A stretch of DNA of 64,000 nucleotides from positions 1 through 64,000 of the forward strand of contig NZ_JASXSH010000010.1 of NCBI RefSeq assembly GCF_030315745.1. Reading direction: 5' to 3'. The notes beneath the pieces are model-generated. The model searched no databases. It was not told where the DNA came from and was given only the letters and a program-made list of their open reading frames with translations. Source of the stretch: Gordonia heveisoli (GTDB lineage: Bacteria > Actinomycetota > Actinomycetes > Mycobacteriales > Mycobacteriaceae). The position numbers were made by a program, and so were the translations under genes. Below are positions 20,623 through 28,684 of the stretch, piece after piece (positions within the stretch are counted from its first letter, which is position 1; every line of letters begins with the position of its first letter).

Positions 20623-21270
20623 ATGGGTGGCAGTGCGGCAGTCGATCCGGGCAGGCGGGTCCGCAACAAGCAGGAAAAGCTCGACCGGATATTCCGGTCG
20701 GCCGCAGATCTGTTCGCGGTCAAGGGATTCGGTGCGGTGTCCACCCAGGAGGTCTCCGAACGCGCGGATGTGGCCGCGGGCACGCTGTTTCGGTACGCCG
20801 CCTCCAAGGGTGAGTTGCTGCTCATGGTCTACAACGAGGAATTGCGTCAGGCACTTGCCGACGGACGACAGCGCGCCGACGATCGCGACGATGCGGTCGA
20901 CGCCGTCGTCGAGATGGTGCTGCCGATCCTCGAGCGAGCCGACGGATCCCCGGAGAACAGTGCGATGTACCAGCGCGAGATGCTCTTCGGTTCGCCCGAC
21001 GAGCAGTATCGCCGCGAGGGGCTGACGCAGATCGCCCAACTGGAGCGCGGGATCGCCGATCGGCTGGTCGACGAAGCGCAACGACGCGGGCTGCGGGCGG
21101 ATTCGGATGCCGCGCTACTCGCGGCGGTCACCGTCTTCGCGGCCATCCACCTGACCGTCGCCCGATTCTCCACCGGCGCACATTCGCATCGCGATCTGGT
21201 GAGCGATCTGCGCACCCAGATAGCGCAGGTCGCCGCCGGATACTGGGCCGCTCTGGAATCGGCGGCCTGA
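20623..21270 (+). CDS. TetR-family regulator
   Basis: A 215-residue TetR protein. The helix-turn-helix is VSTQEVSERADVAAGTLFRYAASKGELLLMVY. The C-terminal domain (about 80-205) is helical. ATG 20623 is preferred over ATG 20596 because GGAG at 20614-20617 serves it and the earlier codon lies inside the palindromic operator. The 3-hydroxyacyl-CoA dehydrogenase gene follows after 100 bases on the same strand and is the obvious candidate target. Confidence 0.88.
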   Translation: MGGSAAVDPGRRVRNKQEKLDRIFRSAADLFAVKGFGAVSTQEVSERADVAAGTLFRYAASKGELLLMVYNEELRQALADGRQRADDRDDAVDAVVEMVLPILERADGSPENSAMYQREMLFGSPDEQYRREGLTQIAQLERGIADRLVDEAQRRGLRADSDAALLAAVTVFAAIHLTVARFSTGAHSHRDLVSDLRTQIAQVAAGYWAALESAA

Positions 21271-21370
21271 ATCAGCCTGGATCGCAGTAGATCGCCGCGA
21301 TCGGCATCCATCCGTGGTCTTGGCCACGATGAATTTTCCGCCCGACATCGAGAAGAAGGAGCTGACAACA

Positions 21371-22228
21371 ATGAGCGACATCAAGAAGGTCACCGTGTTG
21401 GGGACCGGCGTGCTGGGTTCGCAGATCGCCTACCAGAGCGCGTACAGCGGCTTCGCCGTCACCGCCTACGACATCAGTGACGAGATCCTGGACAAGGCGC
21501 GGGAACGGTTCGCCGGACTGGCTGCGACCTACAAGGCGGAAGTGCCCGGGGCCGCCGACGGTAAAGCGGACGAAGGGCTCCAGCGGGTTTCGTACTCCGC
21601 CGACCTCGCCGAGGCTGTCGGTGACGCCGACATCGTGATCGAGGCGATCCCCGAGGTACTCAGCCTCAAGCAGGAGACCTACGAGAAGCTGGCCGCCCTG
21701 GCCCCTGCCAAGACGATCTTCGCCACCAACTCCTCGACACTGCTGCCCAGCGACATGAAAGACTTCACCGGCCGGCCGGACCGCTTCCTCGCCTTGCATT
21801 TCGCGAATCGGGTCTGGCAGTTCAACACCGGTGAGGTCATGGGCACCGAGTCCACCGATCCGAAGGTCTTCGACACCGTGGTCGAGTTCGCCGGGGAGAT
21901 CGGTATGGTCCCGATCCCTATTCACAAGGAGAAGGCGGGTTACGTCCTCAACTCGCTGCTGGTGCCCTTCCTCAACGCCGCCCTCGACCTGGCCGCAGGC
22001 GGGTATGCCGAGCCAAAGGACGTGGACAACGTCTGGCGGATTGGGACCGGTGCGCCGGTAGGCCCCTTCCAGATCTACGACATCGTCGGACTCAACACCC
22101 CATACAACATCCTGTCGCACGGAGGTCCCGAGGAACAGAAGCTCGCCGCCTGGCTCAAGGAGAACTACCTCGACAAGGGCAAGCTCGGCATCGCCAGCGG
22201 CGAAGGCTTCTACAACTACGGGAACTGA
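21371..22228 (+). CDS. 3-hydroxyacyl-CoA dehydrogenase
   Basis: A 285-residue NAD-dependent 3-hydroxyacyl-/3-hydroxybutyryl-CoA dehydrogenase. The N-terminal Rossmann motif is VTVLGTGVLGSQIA. The catalytic His is in ALHFANRVWQ; in the usual motif HFFNP the Pro is replaced here (HFANR), a variation found in some family members. The C-terminal domain contains NSLLVPFLNAALDLAAGGYA and the segment GPFQIYDIVGLNT. ATG 21371 has AAGGAG at 21356-21361. It is likely used in fatty-acid or poly-hydroxybutyrate type metabolism under the upstream TetR. Confidence 0.9.
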   Translation: MSDIKKVTVLGTGVLGSQIAYQSAYSGFAVTAYDISDEILDKARERFAGLAATYKAEVPGAADGKADEGLQRVSYSADLAEAVGDADIVIEAIPEVLSLKQETYEKLAALAPAKTIFATNSSTLLPSDMKDFTGRPDRFLALHFANRVWQFNTGEVMGTESTDPKVFDTVVEFAGEIGMVPIPIHKEKAGYVLNSLLVPFLNAALDLAAGGYAEPKDVDNVWRIGTGAPVGPFQIYDIVGLNTPYNILSHGGPEEQKLAAWLKENYLDKGKLGIASGEGFYNYGN

Positions 22229-22296
22229 CCGTCGGGCTATTCGTCCCTGAGGTTGGCTGCGCTCCGAAGCGTTGCGGCGGGACGGACAGCGGTACC

Positions 22297-22980
22297 GTGA
22301 TCGACGTGCGTCGTCAGGAGAAGGCCGACCGGATCGGTGTGTTGTTGGACGAGTTGTATCCCACCCAACCGATCCCGCTCGATCACACGGATCCCTACAC
22401 TCTGCTCGTCGCGGTGGCGCTGTCGGCGCAGACGACCGACAAGAAGGTGAACGAGGTGACGCCCGCGTTGTTCGCGGTCGCGGATACCCCGGAAAAGATG
22501 GCGGCCCTCGGCCCGGAACGAATCCTGGCGATCATCCGGCAGATCGGTCTGGCCCCCACCAAGGCGCAGAATCTGTGGACCGCCGCGGGGCAGATCATCG
22601 CAGCAGGTGGCGAGATCATCCCGGACTACGATTTCCTGGAATCGCTGGCCGGGGTGGGACACAAGACCGCCAGTGTGGTGATGTCGCAGGGTTTCGGTGT
22701 TCCGGCGTTCGCGGTCGACACGCACATCCATCGCCTCGCCCGACGGTGGGGGCTGTCGGACGGCAGTTCGGTGGAGCGCACCGAGCGTGACCTGAAAAAG
22801 GTGTTCCCCGAAGATGAATGGAACCGGCGGCATCTACAGATCATCTTCTTCGGCCGGGAGTACTGCCCGGCCTTGCGTCACGACTTTGCCGTGTGCCCGA
22901 TCTGCTCATGGGCCGCGACGAAGAAGCAGGCGCAACTCGAGATCAAGCAGAAGCCTCGGCGTCGCGCGGCACTGGGGTGA
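22297..22980 (+). CDS. nth: Endonuclease III-family DNA glycosylase
   Basis: A 227-residue HhH-GPD DNA glycosylase/AP lyase. The helix-hairpin-helix LAGVGHKTASVV carries the catalytic Lys and AVDTHIHRLARRW the catalytic Asp. The C-terminal cysteines read C-x9-C-x2-C (EYCPALRHDFAVCPIC), unlike the standard C-x6-C-x2-C-x5-C; the fourth Cys is not visible, so the [4Fe-4S] cluster may be altered or absent. This variant is known to me from other Nth homologues. It starts at GTG 22297, and its 3' end overlaps the converging TetR gene by 38 bases. Confidence 0.88.
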   Translation: MIDVRRQEKADRIGVLLDELYPTQPIPLDHTDPYTLLVAVALSAQTTDKKVNEVTPALFAVADTPEKMAALGPERILAIIRQIGLAPTKAQNLWTAAGQIIAAGGEIIPDYDFLESLAGVGHKTASVVMSQGFGVPAFAVDTHIHRLARRWGLSDGSSVERTERDLKKVFPEDEWNRRHLQIIFFGREYCPALRHDFAVCPICSWAATKKQAQLEIKQKPRRRAALG

Positions 22981-23641
22981 CGAGGATTCCCTCGATGGTC
23001 GCTTCGAGCGCCCACCGCATCCGCGAGGTCGGGTCACCAGACATCAGCCGGTCGACGTGGGCCGAGACATAAGGTGCGGCAGCGGCATCCGCTGATCTGA
23101 GACTGGTCTCCAGTGCGCTGAGTTTGTCAGTACTCGACCGGGGATCGACGTCGGACGGGGTCGGGGCACTGTGCTCGGCGGCAGATGCGGTGACGGTCAG
23201 CATCAGCAGATCGACACCCCAGGCGGCGCGGTCGGCGGGGGCGCCGCCTTCGATGAGGAGTCCGAGGATCCGACCGACGACGCCGATGGTGTTGGGGCCC
23301 ATGGGGCGCAACACCAGTGCCGAACGGGCGAGGCCTGGATATCGGAAGAGCACGTCCGCGTAGTTCTCTAGCAGCGTCACGAGCCGCTCCCGCCATGGGG
23401 CGTCCGCGTCGTCGGCGAAGCCGCTGGTGAGTTCGTCCAGCACGGCCGAATGTAACTCGGCGGTGTTGGCGAAGTACACGTACAGCGACGCGGCGCCGGT
23501 GTCGAGTACCTGGCCCACGCGCCGCATCGTGGCCTTCGCCAACCCCTCGGTGCGAATGATGTCGATTGTCGCGGCGACGATCGCGTCGGCCGACAACGGC
23601 GGCATCGTGGTGCGGCGGCGGCGTCGCGCAGGTGTACTCAT
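22943..23641 (-). CDS. TetR-family regulator (TetR_C-like)
   Basis: A 232-residue repressor with helix-turn-helix ATMRRVGQVLDTGAASLYVYFANTAELHSAV and a longer C-terminal domain of the TetR/TetR_C_1 type (ENYADVLFRYPGLARSALV). It is divergent from the amidohydrolase gene; three copies of a palindrome lie between them. The first copy is only 11 bases upstream of its ATG (23641), which fits autorepression. The 3' end overlaps nth on the other strand. Confidence 0.9.
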   Translation of the reverse strand: MSTPARRRRRTTMPPLSADAIVAATIDIIRTEGLAKATMRRVGQVLDTGAASLYVYFANTAELHSAVLDELTSGFADDADAPWRERLVTLLENYADVLFRYPGLARSALVLRPMGPNTIGVVGRILGLLIEGGAPADRAAWGVDLLMLTVTASAAEHSAPTPSDVDPRSSTDKLSALETSLRSADAAAAPYVSAHVDRLMSGDPTSRMRWALEATIEGILVTPVPRDAEASA

Positions 23642-23652
23642 ACACCCATCTT

Positions 23653-23767
23653 ACGAACGTGTTCGTGTCGTGTCGGCAGGTCGTCTTGTGTCCTGCGACT
23701 CAATTACGAACATGTTCGTTGCGTGGTCGCCGGTGGCGGTCTAGCGTCTATCAACGAACATGTTCGT
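23653..23767. promoter_or_regulatory. Triple palindromic operator ACGAAC-AT-GTTCGT
   Basis: Three 14-bp palindromes occur in the divergent intergenic region: 23653-23666 (central GT), 23706-23719 and 23754-23767 (central AT). Their starts are spaced 53 and 48 bases apart. One lies by the tetR start and one 34 bases before the amidohydrolase ATG, so they are the likely binding sites of the divergent TetR regulating both directions. Confidence 0.8.
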
Positions 23768-23801
23768 TAAGTGCGGACGTCGCGACCAGGGGAGTACCGC
23801 C

Positions 23802-25029
23802 ATGAGTATCACCGCAATCGTCGGAGCGAAGATCTTCGACGGCGAGACCACACTGTCCGCCGACACTGTCGTCATCGACGATGGCGTCATCACCGCCATC
23901 GGCACCGACGTACCGGCCGGCGCCACCATCGTCGACGGGACCGGGGCGACGTTGCTGCCCGGGCTGATCGACGCGCACGTCCACACCAACCGGGACGCGT
24001 TGGCACTGGCACTGCGTTTCGGCGTCACCACCGAATTGGAGATGCAGGGGACGCACACCGGATCGCGCCGTGCCGCGATCGCCGAAGACGATTCCGTCGC
24101 CGATGTGCGGTCGGCGGGGTTCGGGCTGACTCCGCCCGGTGGGCATCCGTCCGAGCTCTTTCCGGCCGACTTCCATCCGGGCCCGCCGCCCGGCGCCGCC
24201 CCGACCGGACCCCGTCCGGTCAAGGCCGATGTATCGACGCCGGCCGAGGCGGTTGCCGTGATTCCTCAACTCGTCGCCGACGGTTCGGACTACATCAAGT
24301 TCATGGTCGACGACGGCTCGGTCGAAGGGCATCCCGGGCTGCCGATGCTCGATCAGGAAACCCTCGAAGCCGGTGTCGCGGCGGCACATTCGCACGGCAT
24401 GCTGACCATCGCGCACCCTTGACCATCGACGCCACCCGGATGGCGCTCGACGCAGGCATCGACGGTTTCGCCCATCTCTTCATGGATCGGCCGCACACCG
24501 ACGCGATCATCGCCGCGATCGCCGACGCCGGTGTTTCGTCGTGCCCTGTGTGGTGCTCAACGCCTCGATGATCGGCATTGCCGCCGATCGGCTCGCCGAG
24601 GACCCACGGGTCGCTGCGCGCCTCGACCCGGCGTGGGACACGACGCTGCGGTCGAGCTTCGGCCACTACCCGCAGGGTGACATCGACGACGTGCTCGCCT
24701 CCGTGGCCGCGTTGCGGGACGCCGGTGTCGACCTTCTGGTGGGCACCGACGTCTCGATACCCGAACCGTTCATGGGCGGTCTTGCGCACGGGGCCAGCGT
24801 TCACCACGAACTCCAGTACTTCGTGCAAGCGGGTTTCACGCCGAGTGAAGCGCTGACGGCCGCCACTGCGACCACCGCCCGTCGATTCGGGCTCGACGAC
24901 CGGGGGCGCGTCGCCGTCGGTCTGCGTGCCGACCTGTTGCTGGTCGACGGTGATCCGACAACCGACATCGATGACACTCTGAACACGCTGGCCGTGTGGC
25001 GAAACGGGACCTACCTGGCCGGCAAGTGA
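23802..25029 (+). pseudogene. Amidohydrolase broken by two frameshifts
   Basis: A metal-dependent amidohydrolase of the imidazolonepropionase-like group whose reading frame changes twice. Frame one runs from ATG 23802 (AGGGGAG at 23788-23794) to a TGA at about 24420 and includes the HxH motif DAHVHTN, DYIKFMVDDGS and AAHSHG. The protein continues in another frame with TIDATRMALDAGIDGFAHL to about 24540, then in a third frame with PCVVLNASMIG, the metal Asp region LLVGTDVSIPEP, and the end VWRNGTYLAGK. Adding one base near 24416 and one T in the ttt at 24534-24536 restores a 409-codon protein. Both sites are short homopolymers, so real decay and sequencing error are both possible. Confidence 0.85.
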
Positions 25030-25157
25030 CGCACGAAGAATCGGGCGGCGTCTTCTGCGGCGCTGGCCACGTCGTCCCACTGCAGCACCACGTGGACCGG
25101 GATCGTGATCTGGCGAGCGTGTGCCCCCGCGAAGGAGTCAGCCGACCGCCCAGTAGC
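25011..25157 (-). pseudogene. Remnant of an alpha/beta (dienelactone-type) hydrolase
   Basis: On the minus strand the gap after the NTF2-like gene translates, without a start codon, to a segment containing ADSFAGAHARQITIPVHV and then VLQWDD...AARFF, ending at a TAG at 25011-25013. ITIPVxxxLQWDD is typical of the C-terminal part of dienelactone-hydrolase-like proteins, where it carries the catalytic Asp. The N-terminal nine tenths are missing. A second frame just upstream (IEGYWAVG, 25143-25166) may be more of the same gene. Confidence 0.5.
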
Positions 25158-25163
25158 CCTCGA

Positions 25164-25901
25164 TCAGAACCGCGATCGCAGACGATGGATCGCGGCCGGG
25201 ATCTTGCTGGCGCCGATCAGGCTCTTGAACAGCAGACTGTTGTCGCCGGGCAGGATGCCCGCGGACTGGGTGGCGTCGAGCAGGTCGAACAGGGTTTCGC
25301 CCTCATACATCAGGCCGTCGGGGGTGAAGTGGTAGCGGTCGACGGCGGTGCACTGGACGAAGGTGCCGTTGCCGTGCAGGGTCGGCGCCGAGTCGTCGTA
25401 CGGGTAGAAACGCAACGAACCGCCGAAATGTCCGGTGCCGACATAGCGGATGCACATCCGCAGTTCGCCGTCGGGCGACATGTCGATGTAGACCTGCCCG
25501 GGCAGCGGGTCGTAGCGCCAGTCGGTGATCGCGTCGAGGAAGGCGAAGTTGTAGGCGACGAACTCCTCATGCCCGACGATGACGCGGCCGAACGTCGTCG
25601 GATCCTTGTAGCGCAGGTCCGGGGTGTACAGCTCGTGGTTGAGCGACATGTCGCGCATCATCCAGCTCCACCAGTATTTCTTGGCCCATTCCAGCGTCCA
25701 GCCGATGTCGAATCCGTGGTCGGCGTAGAACTCGATCTTCTTCTCGTAGTCGACGAACCACTGTGCGGTCATCGCGGTGAGTTCGGCCTCGTTCATGGTG
25801 CGGACCTGCCCGCCGGCCCGGTTGCCGGGCAGGAACTCGGGGATGGGCTGCTGAAGTCGGGGAAGGGTGAGGGCTTCCTGGAACTTCGTTTCGTCGAACA
25901 T
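25164..25901 (-). CDS. NTF2-like (SnoaL-type) protein
   Basis: A 245-residue protein whose middle (HELYTPDLRYKDPTTFGRVIVGHEEFVAYNF) shows the cone-like NTF2/SnoaL fold pattern: a helix-rich start, then strands ending in GNGTFVQCTAVDRYHFTPDGLM. Such proteins are isomerases, cyclases, hydratases or small-molecule binders; the substrate is unknown. ATG 25901 is preceded by a purine stretch (AAAGAGAG). It is 43 bases downstream of the truncated reductase-like gene and probably in the same operon. Confidence 0.72.
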   Translation of the reverse strand: MFDETKFQEALTLPRLQQPIPEFLPGNRAGGQVRTMNEAELTAMTAQWFVDYEKKIEFYADHGFDIGWTLEWAKKYWWSWMMRDMSLNHELYTPDLRYKDPTTFGRVIVGHEEFVAYNFAFLDAITDWRYDPLPGQVYIDMSPDGELRMCIRYVGTGHFGGSLRFYPYDDSAPTLHGNGTFVQCTAVDRYHFTPDGLMYEGETLFDLLDATQSAGILPGDNSLLFKSLIGASKIPAAIHRLRSRF

Positions 25902-25944
25902 GGGACTCTCTTTCTCGCCGGGCGGTGACGCGGTCGGGGCGGGG

Positions 25945-26730
25945 TCAGGCGGGTAGTCGGTCGTCGTACCGGTAGCGGGGGCGAGGGTCGGCGACGAGGA
26001 TGCCCGGTGGTGCCGCGCGGGTGGCTGCCACCGCATCGAAGGCGATCTTGGCGGTGAGGGCCACGTCGTCGTGATCGAGTTCCCACTGCATATCGAGGTC
26101 GCCCGGATCGGCGACCACCTGAAGCGTGTAACACACTGCGCCACTGAAGTTTCCGAACGGGAGATGCTCGCCTTGGGCGGTCGGCGGCCGACTACTCGCG
26201 AGGATCTCGTGGCGGAAGAACTCCACGCCACGACGCCGTCCGTGCACGGTGAGGCGGCCATTCGGCTCGGCGTCGACGGTCGTCTCGATCCCGGTGGCGT
26301 CGTCGCCGAAGACGGCCTCGGCGATCGCCCGCACCCCCGCCCGATGTCGGCGGTCGTCGTGGAGGGCGGCGCCCCGGTACGCCTCGACGAACCGGACGTG
26401 GGACACCGAAGCCGGTCCTTGCAGCATCGTCGTGGCGATCAGCTCGAGGGCGAAGTGGTGCGGGCCGGTGTGGTGCAGCGTGCTGCCGCCACGGGCACAT
26501 GCCTGCTCGAGCGTGTCGTCGGACGAGGTGAGCGTGCCCGTTGTCACGACGTCAAAGCCCTTCTCCAAGAGCGTGACGACGGCGGAGTCGATGGGTCCGG
26601 TGTCGCCGGGGATCACCACGACGCAGCCACCACCGACGGCGAGCGCCTCGTCGAGGCCGTGCACGGCGGTCATGTCGGATGGGATGGTCGGTGTTGTGGC
26701 GTCGGTCCAGACGACGGTGGGTGCGGTCAT
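25945..26730 (-). CDS. Reductase paralogue lacking the nucleotide-binding N-terminus
   Basis: A 261-residue paralogue of the protein encoded just upstream. Shared segments include the end of the Rossmann half (LLEKGFDVVTTG against LLESGKNVVTT), HVRFVEAY against HIRFVESV, HLPFGNF against DLPFGNF, and GILVADPRPRYR against GVLIDDATPTYR. It lacks the GPGEVGG dinucleotide motif of its neighbour and about 130 residues overall. It may be a non-catalytic partner. Its ATG overlaps the neighbour's stop by one base, so both are made together. Confidence 0.7.
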   Translation of the reverse strand: MTAPTVVWTDATTPTIPSDMTAVHGLDEALAVGGGCVVVIPGDTGPIDSAVVTLLEKGFDVVTTGTLTSSDDTLEQACARGGSTLHHTGPHHFALELIATTMLQGPASVSHVRFVEAYRGAALHDDRRHRAGVRAIAEAVFGDDATGIETTVDAEPNGRLTVHGRRRGVEFFRHEILASSRPPTAQGEHLPFGNFSGAVCYTLQVVADPGDLDMQWELDHDDVALTAKIAFDAVAATRAAPPGILVADPRPRYRYDDRLPA

Positions 26731-28001
26731 CACATGCTCCCGGCAGGACGGTAGGTGGGTGTGGCGTCGTCGATGAGCACGCCGGGCGCGGCGTCGCAGG
26801 TGGGGCCGACGGCGTCGAGCAGGGCGCTGGCCGAGGTCGCGGTGATCATGTTGCCGTGCGGCCGGATCACCGGGCTGGAGATCTGCCCGCGCACCGACGT
26901 CGGTTCGCCGGTGACCTCGAAGGTGTAACCGCCGTGTGGCGGGAAGTTGCCGAACGGCAGATCATCGCCGCGAAACGCGTTATCGGGGGTGAGGTACCAG
27001 CATTCTTCGTTGGTGAAGAAGTGATGGTCGCCGAGGTAGCCGCGATGCGTCATGTGCATGACGGCGGCGGTGCCGCGTGCGATCCGCGCAGATCCGACCT
27101 GGATGTCGGCCTTCGCCGGGAGTGCTCGCATCGATCGCTCCACGCGCACCTCGGACGGGTGTGCGCCGTACAGTGCGTGCGCGACGTTGCCGGTGAGATC
27201 GCCGTAGTAGAAGTCGCCGGCCTTCGCGAGAAACCAATCGGTGTCGATGTCGGCGATGTCCCGGCCGAAGCCGAAGAACCGCAACCCGCCCCACATTCCG
27301 TCGGGTGCGTGGGAGAAGTCGACCGACTCGACGAACCGGATGTGATCGACCTTCGATAGCGGTTGGCACATGCGCATCAGTTGCCGCTCCACCATGAATG
27401 TCGGGTGCACGCCGGTGCCGTGCAGCGTCGCATTGCCGCGCCGGCACGCCGCCAGGATCCGCTCCGGCGTCGCGCGTGCGGGAAAGCGTTGGTCGGCTAT
27501 CGATTTGAGCGCAACGTTACCGAGCCGGTCGAATCGGGAACTGCGGGTCAGTGCGCGGCCGACCTGCATGATGCGTCGCTCCGAGTCGTCGCGCCACAGG
27601 CCGTTGGAGTGCGATAGCTCCCGCAGCCGCGTCATCGGCGTCGTGGCCGAGTTGTGCCAGTTCGGCATGGCGAGGTTGTGGTAGGCGGCGGTGGTCACCA
27701 CGTTCTTGCCCGATTCCAGGAGTTCGATGACATCGTCGTCGATGCCCTCCAGGATCGAGGAGGGGAGTGGGGTGACGATCACGCAGTCGGCGTCGAGGTC
27801 GAGGATCTGCTGTTTGGAGGTGGTTGCGGTGACCCCGATCGGGCCGATGCCGACCAACTCGCCCGCATCCCGACCGTCCTTGTGTGCACTGAACACCTTC
27901 ACGCCGACGACGTCGAACGCATCGTCTGTGTGCGCAGCGCGTAGTGCTGCACCGCCGACTTCGCCTGGGCCCCATATGATCACACGTTTCCGTCTGGTCA
28001 C
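26730..28001 (-). CDS. Dihydrodipicolinate-reductase-like NAD(P)-dependent oxidoreductase
   Basis: A 423-residue oxidoreductase with an N-terminal Rossmann domain (KRVIIWGPGEVGGAALRAA) like that of dihydrodipicolinate reductase and 2,4-diaminopentanoate dehydrogenase, and a large C-terminal domain with HGTGVHPTFMVERQLMRM. Proteins of this type occur in actinobacterial catabolic clusters but have few known substrates. It starts at GTG 28001, divergent from a TetR gene 71 bases away, and heads a three-gene operon with the truncated paralogue and the NTF2-like protein. Confidence 0.78.
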   Translation of the reverse strand: MTRRKRVIIWGPGEVGGAALRAAHTDDAFDVVGVKVFSAHKDGRDAGELVGIGPIGVTATTSKQQILDLDADCVIVTPLPSSILEGIDDDVIELLESGKNVVTTAAYHNLAMPNWHNSATTPMTRLRELSHSNGLWRDDSERRIMQVGRALTRSSRFDRLGNVALKSIADQRFPARATPERILAACRRGNATLHGTGVHPTFMVERQLMRMCQPLSKVDHIRFVESVDFSHAPDGMWGGLRFFGFGRDIADIDTDWFLAKAGDFYYGDLTGNVAHALYGAHPSEVRVERSMRALPAKADIQVGSARIARGTAAVMHMTHRGYLGDHHFFTNEECWYLTPDNAFRGDDLPFGNFPPHGGYTFEVTGEPTSVRGQISSPVIRPHGNMITATSASALLDAVGPTCDAAPGVLIDDATPTYRPAGSM

Positions 28002-28020
28002 TTTGTACCGGCCTTCCGCC

Positions 28021-28064
28021 TGTAAGTTACATAGTGTTAGTTAACTTATGTGATGTAAGTTACG
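28021..28064. promoter_or_regulatory. Operator-like repeats between reductase and tetR
   Basis: TGTAAGTTAC occurs at 28021-28030 and again at 28055-28064, and AACTTA (28043-28048) with TAAGTT (28056-28061) makes an inverted repeat around a 7-base spacer. The cluster sits in the short divergent promoter region and is the probable binding site of the TetR encoded at 28073. Confidence 0.6.
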
Positions 28065-28072
28065 ATGGTCAA

Positions 28073-28672
28073 GTGGTCCAGACACGATTGCCCGCGACGC
28101 AGCGGCGCGAGCAGATGCTCGACGCCTGTCGTTCCGTCGTCGACGGCGAGGGATTTCACGCGGTCACCATCAATCGGGTCGCACATGATTGCGGGGTGAC
28201 ACGCACCGTCGTCTACCAGCAGTTCGGCAGCCTCAACGCGATGCTGATCGCGCTGGTGGACCGCGAGATCGACAGGGCGGGCCAGGGGTTCCTCGGTGCG
28301 GTGCACTATCCGGCGGCGCCAACGGGTTTCGGTGCGGCGATGGCGGGCGTGTTCGGCGCGGTCGACGCCGATCCTGCGACCTGGCGGATGTTCATGATGC
28401 CCTCCGAGGGCGGTCCGCCGGAATTGTATGAACACCTTGAACGGGCGCGAGCCGCAGTGCTCGGCTACGTCGTCGGGGTCATCGGCAAACGGTCGCCGGA
28501 GGGTGATGGTGCGTCCACGGCCGACGGCGACACCGAACTGATCGCACGGTCACTGCATGCCATCGCCGACGAACTCGTGCGGCTGCGTCTGCGTGACCCC
28601 GACACCTACCCGGTCGACCGCCTGCTGCGTCATGCCGGACGGGTGAGTGCGGCGCTCCTGGCGGGGAGCTGA
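28073..28672 (+). CDS. TetR-family regulator
   Basis: A 199-residue TetR protein with helix-turn-helix VTINRVAHDCGVTRTVVYQQFGSLNAMLIALV. GTG 28073 gives the natural N-terminus (VQTRLPATQRREQMLDACR); the frame is open a little further upstream, into the operator repeats. It is divergent from the reductase operon and converges with the DHFR-like gene, whose stop is 12 bases away. It likely controls the reductase/NTF2 operon. Confidence 0.88.
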   Translation: MVQTRLPATQRREQMLDACRSVVDGEGFHAVTINRVAHDCGVTRTVVYQQFGSLNAMLIALVDREIDRAGQGFLGAVHYPAAPTGFGAAMAGVFGAVDADPATWRMFMMPSEGGPPELYEHLERARAAVLGYVVGVIGKRSPEGDGASTADGDTELIARSLHAIADELVRLRLRDPDTYPVDRLLRHAGRVSAALLAGS

Positions 28673-28684
28673 CCCGCTCGCATG

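Noticed and set aside
23653..23767. LexA/SOS box
   Set aside because: The palindromes resemble the mycobacterial SOS box (TCGAAC-N4-GTTCGA) in part, but the spacing is N2 and the outer bases differ; they flank a TetR gene instead.
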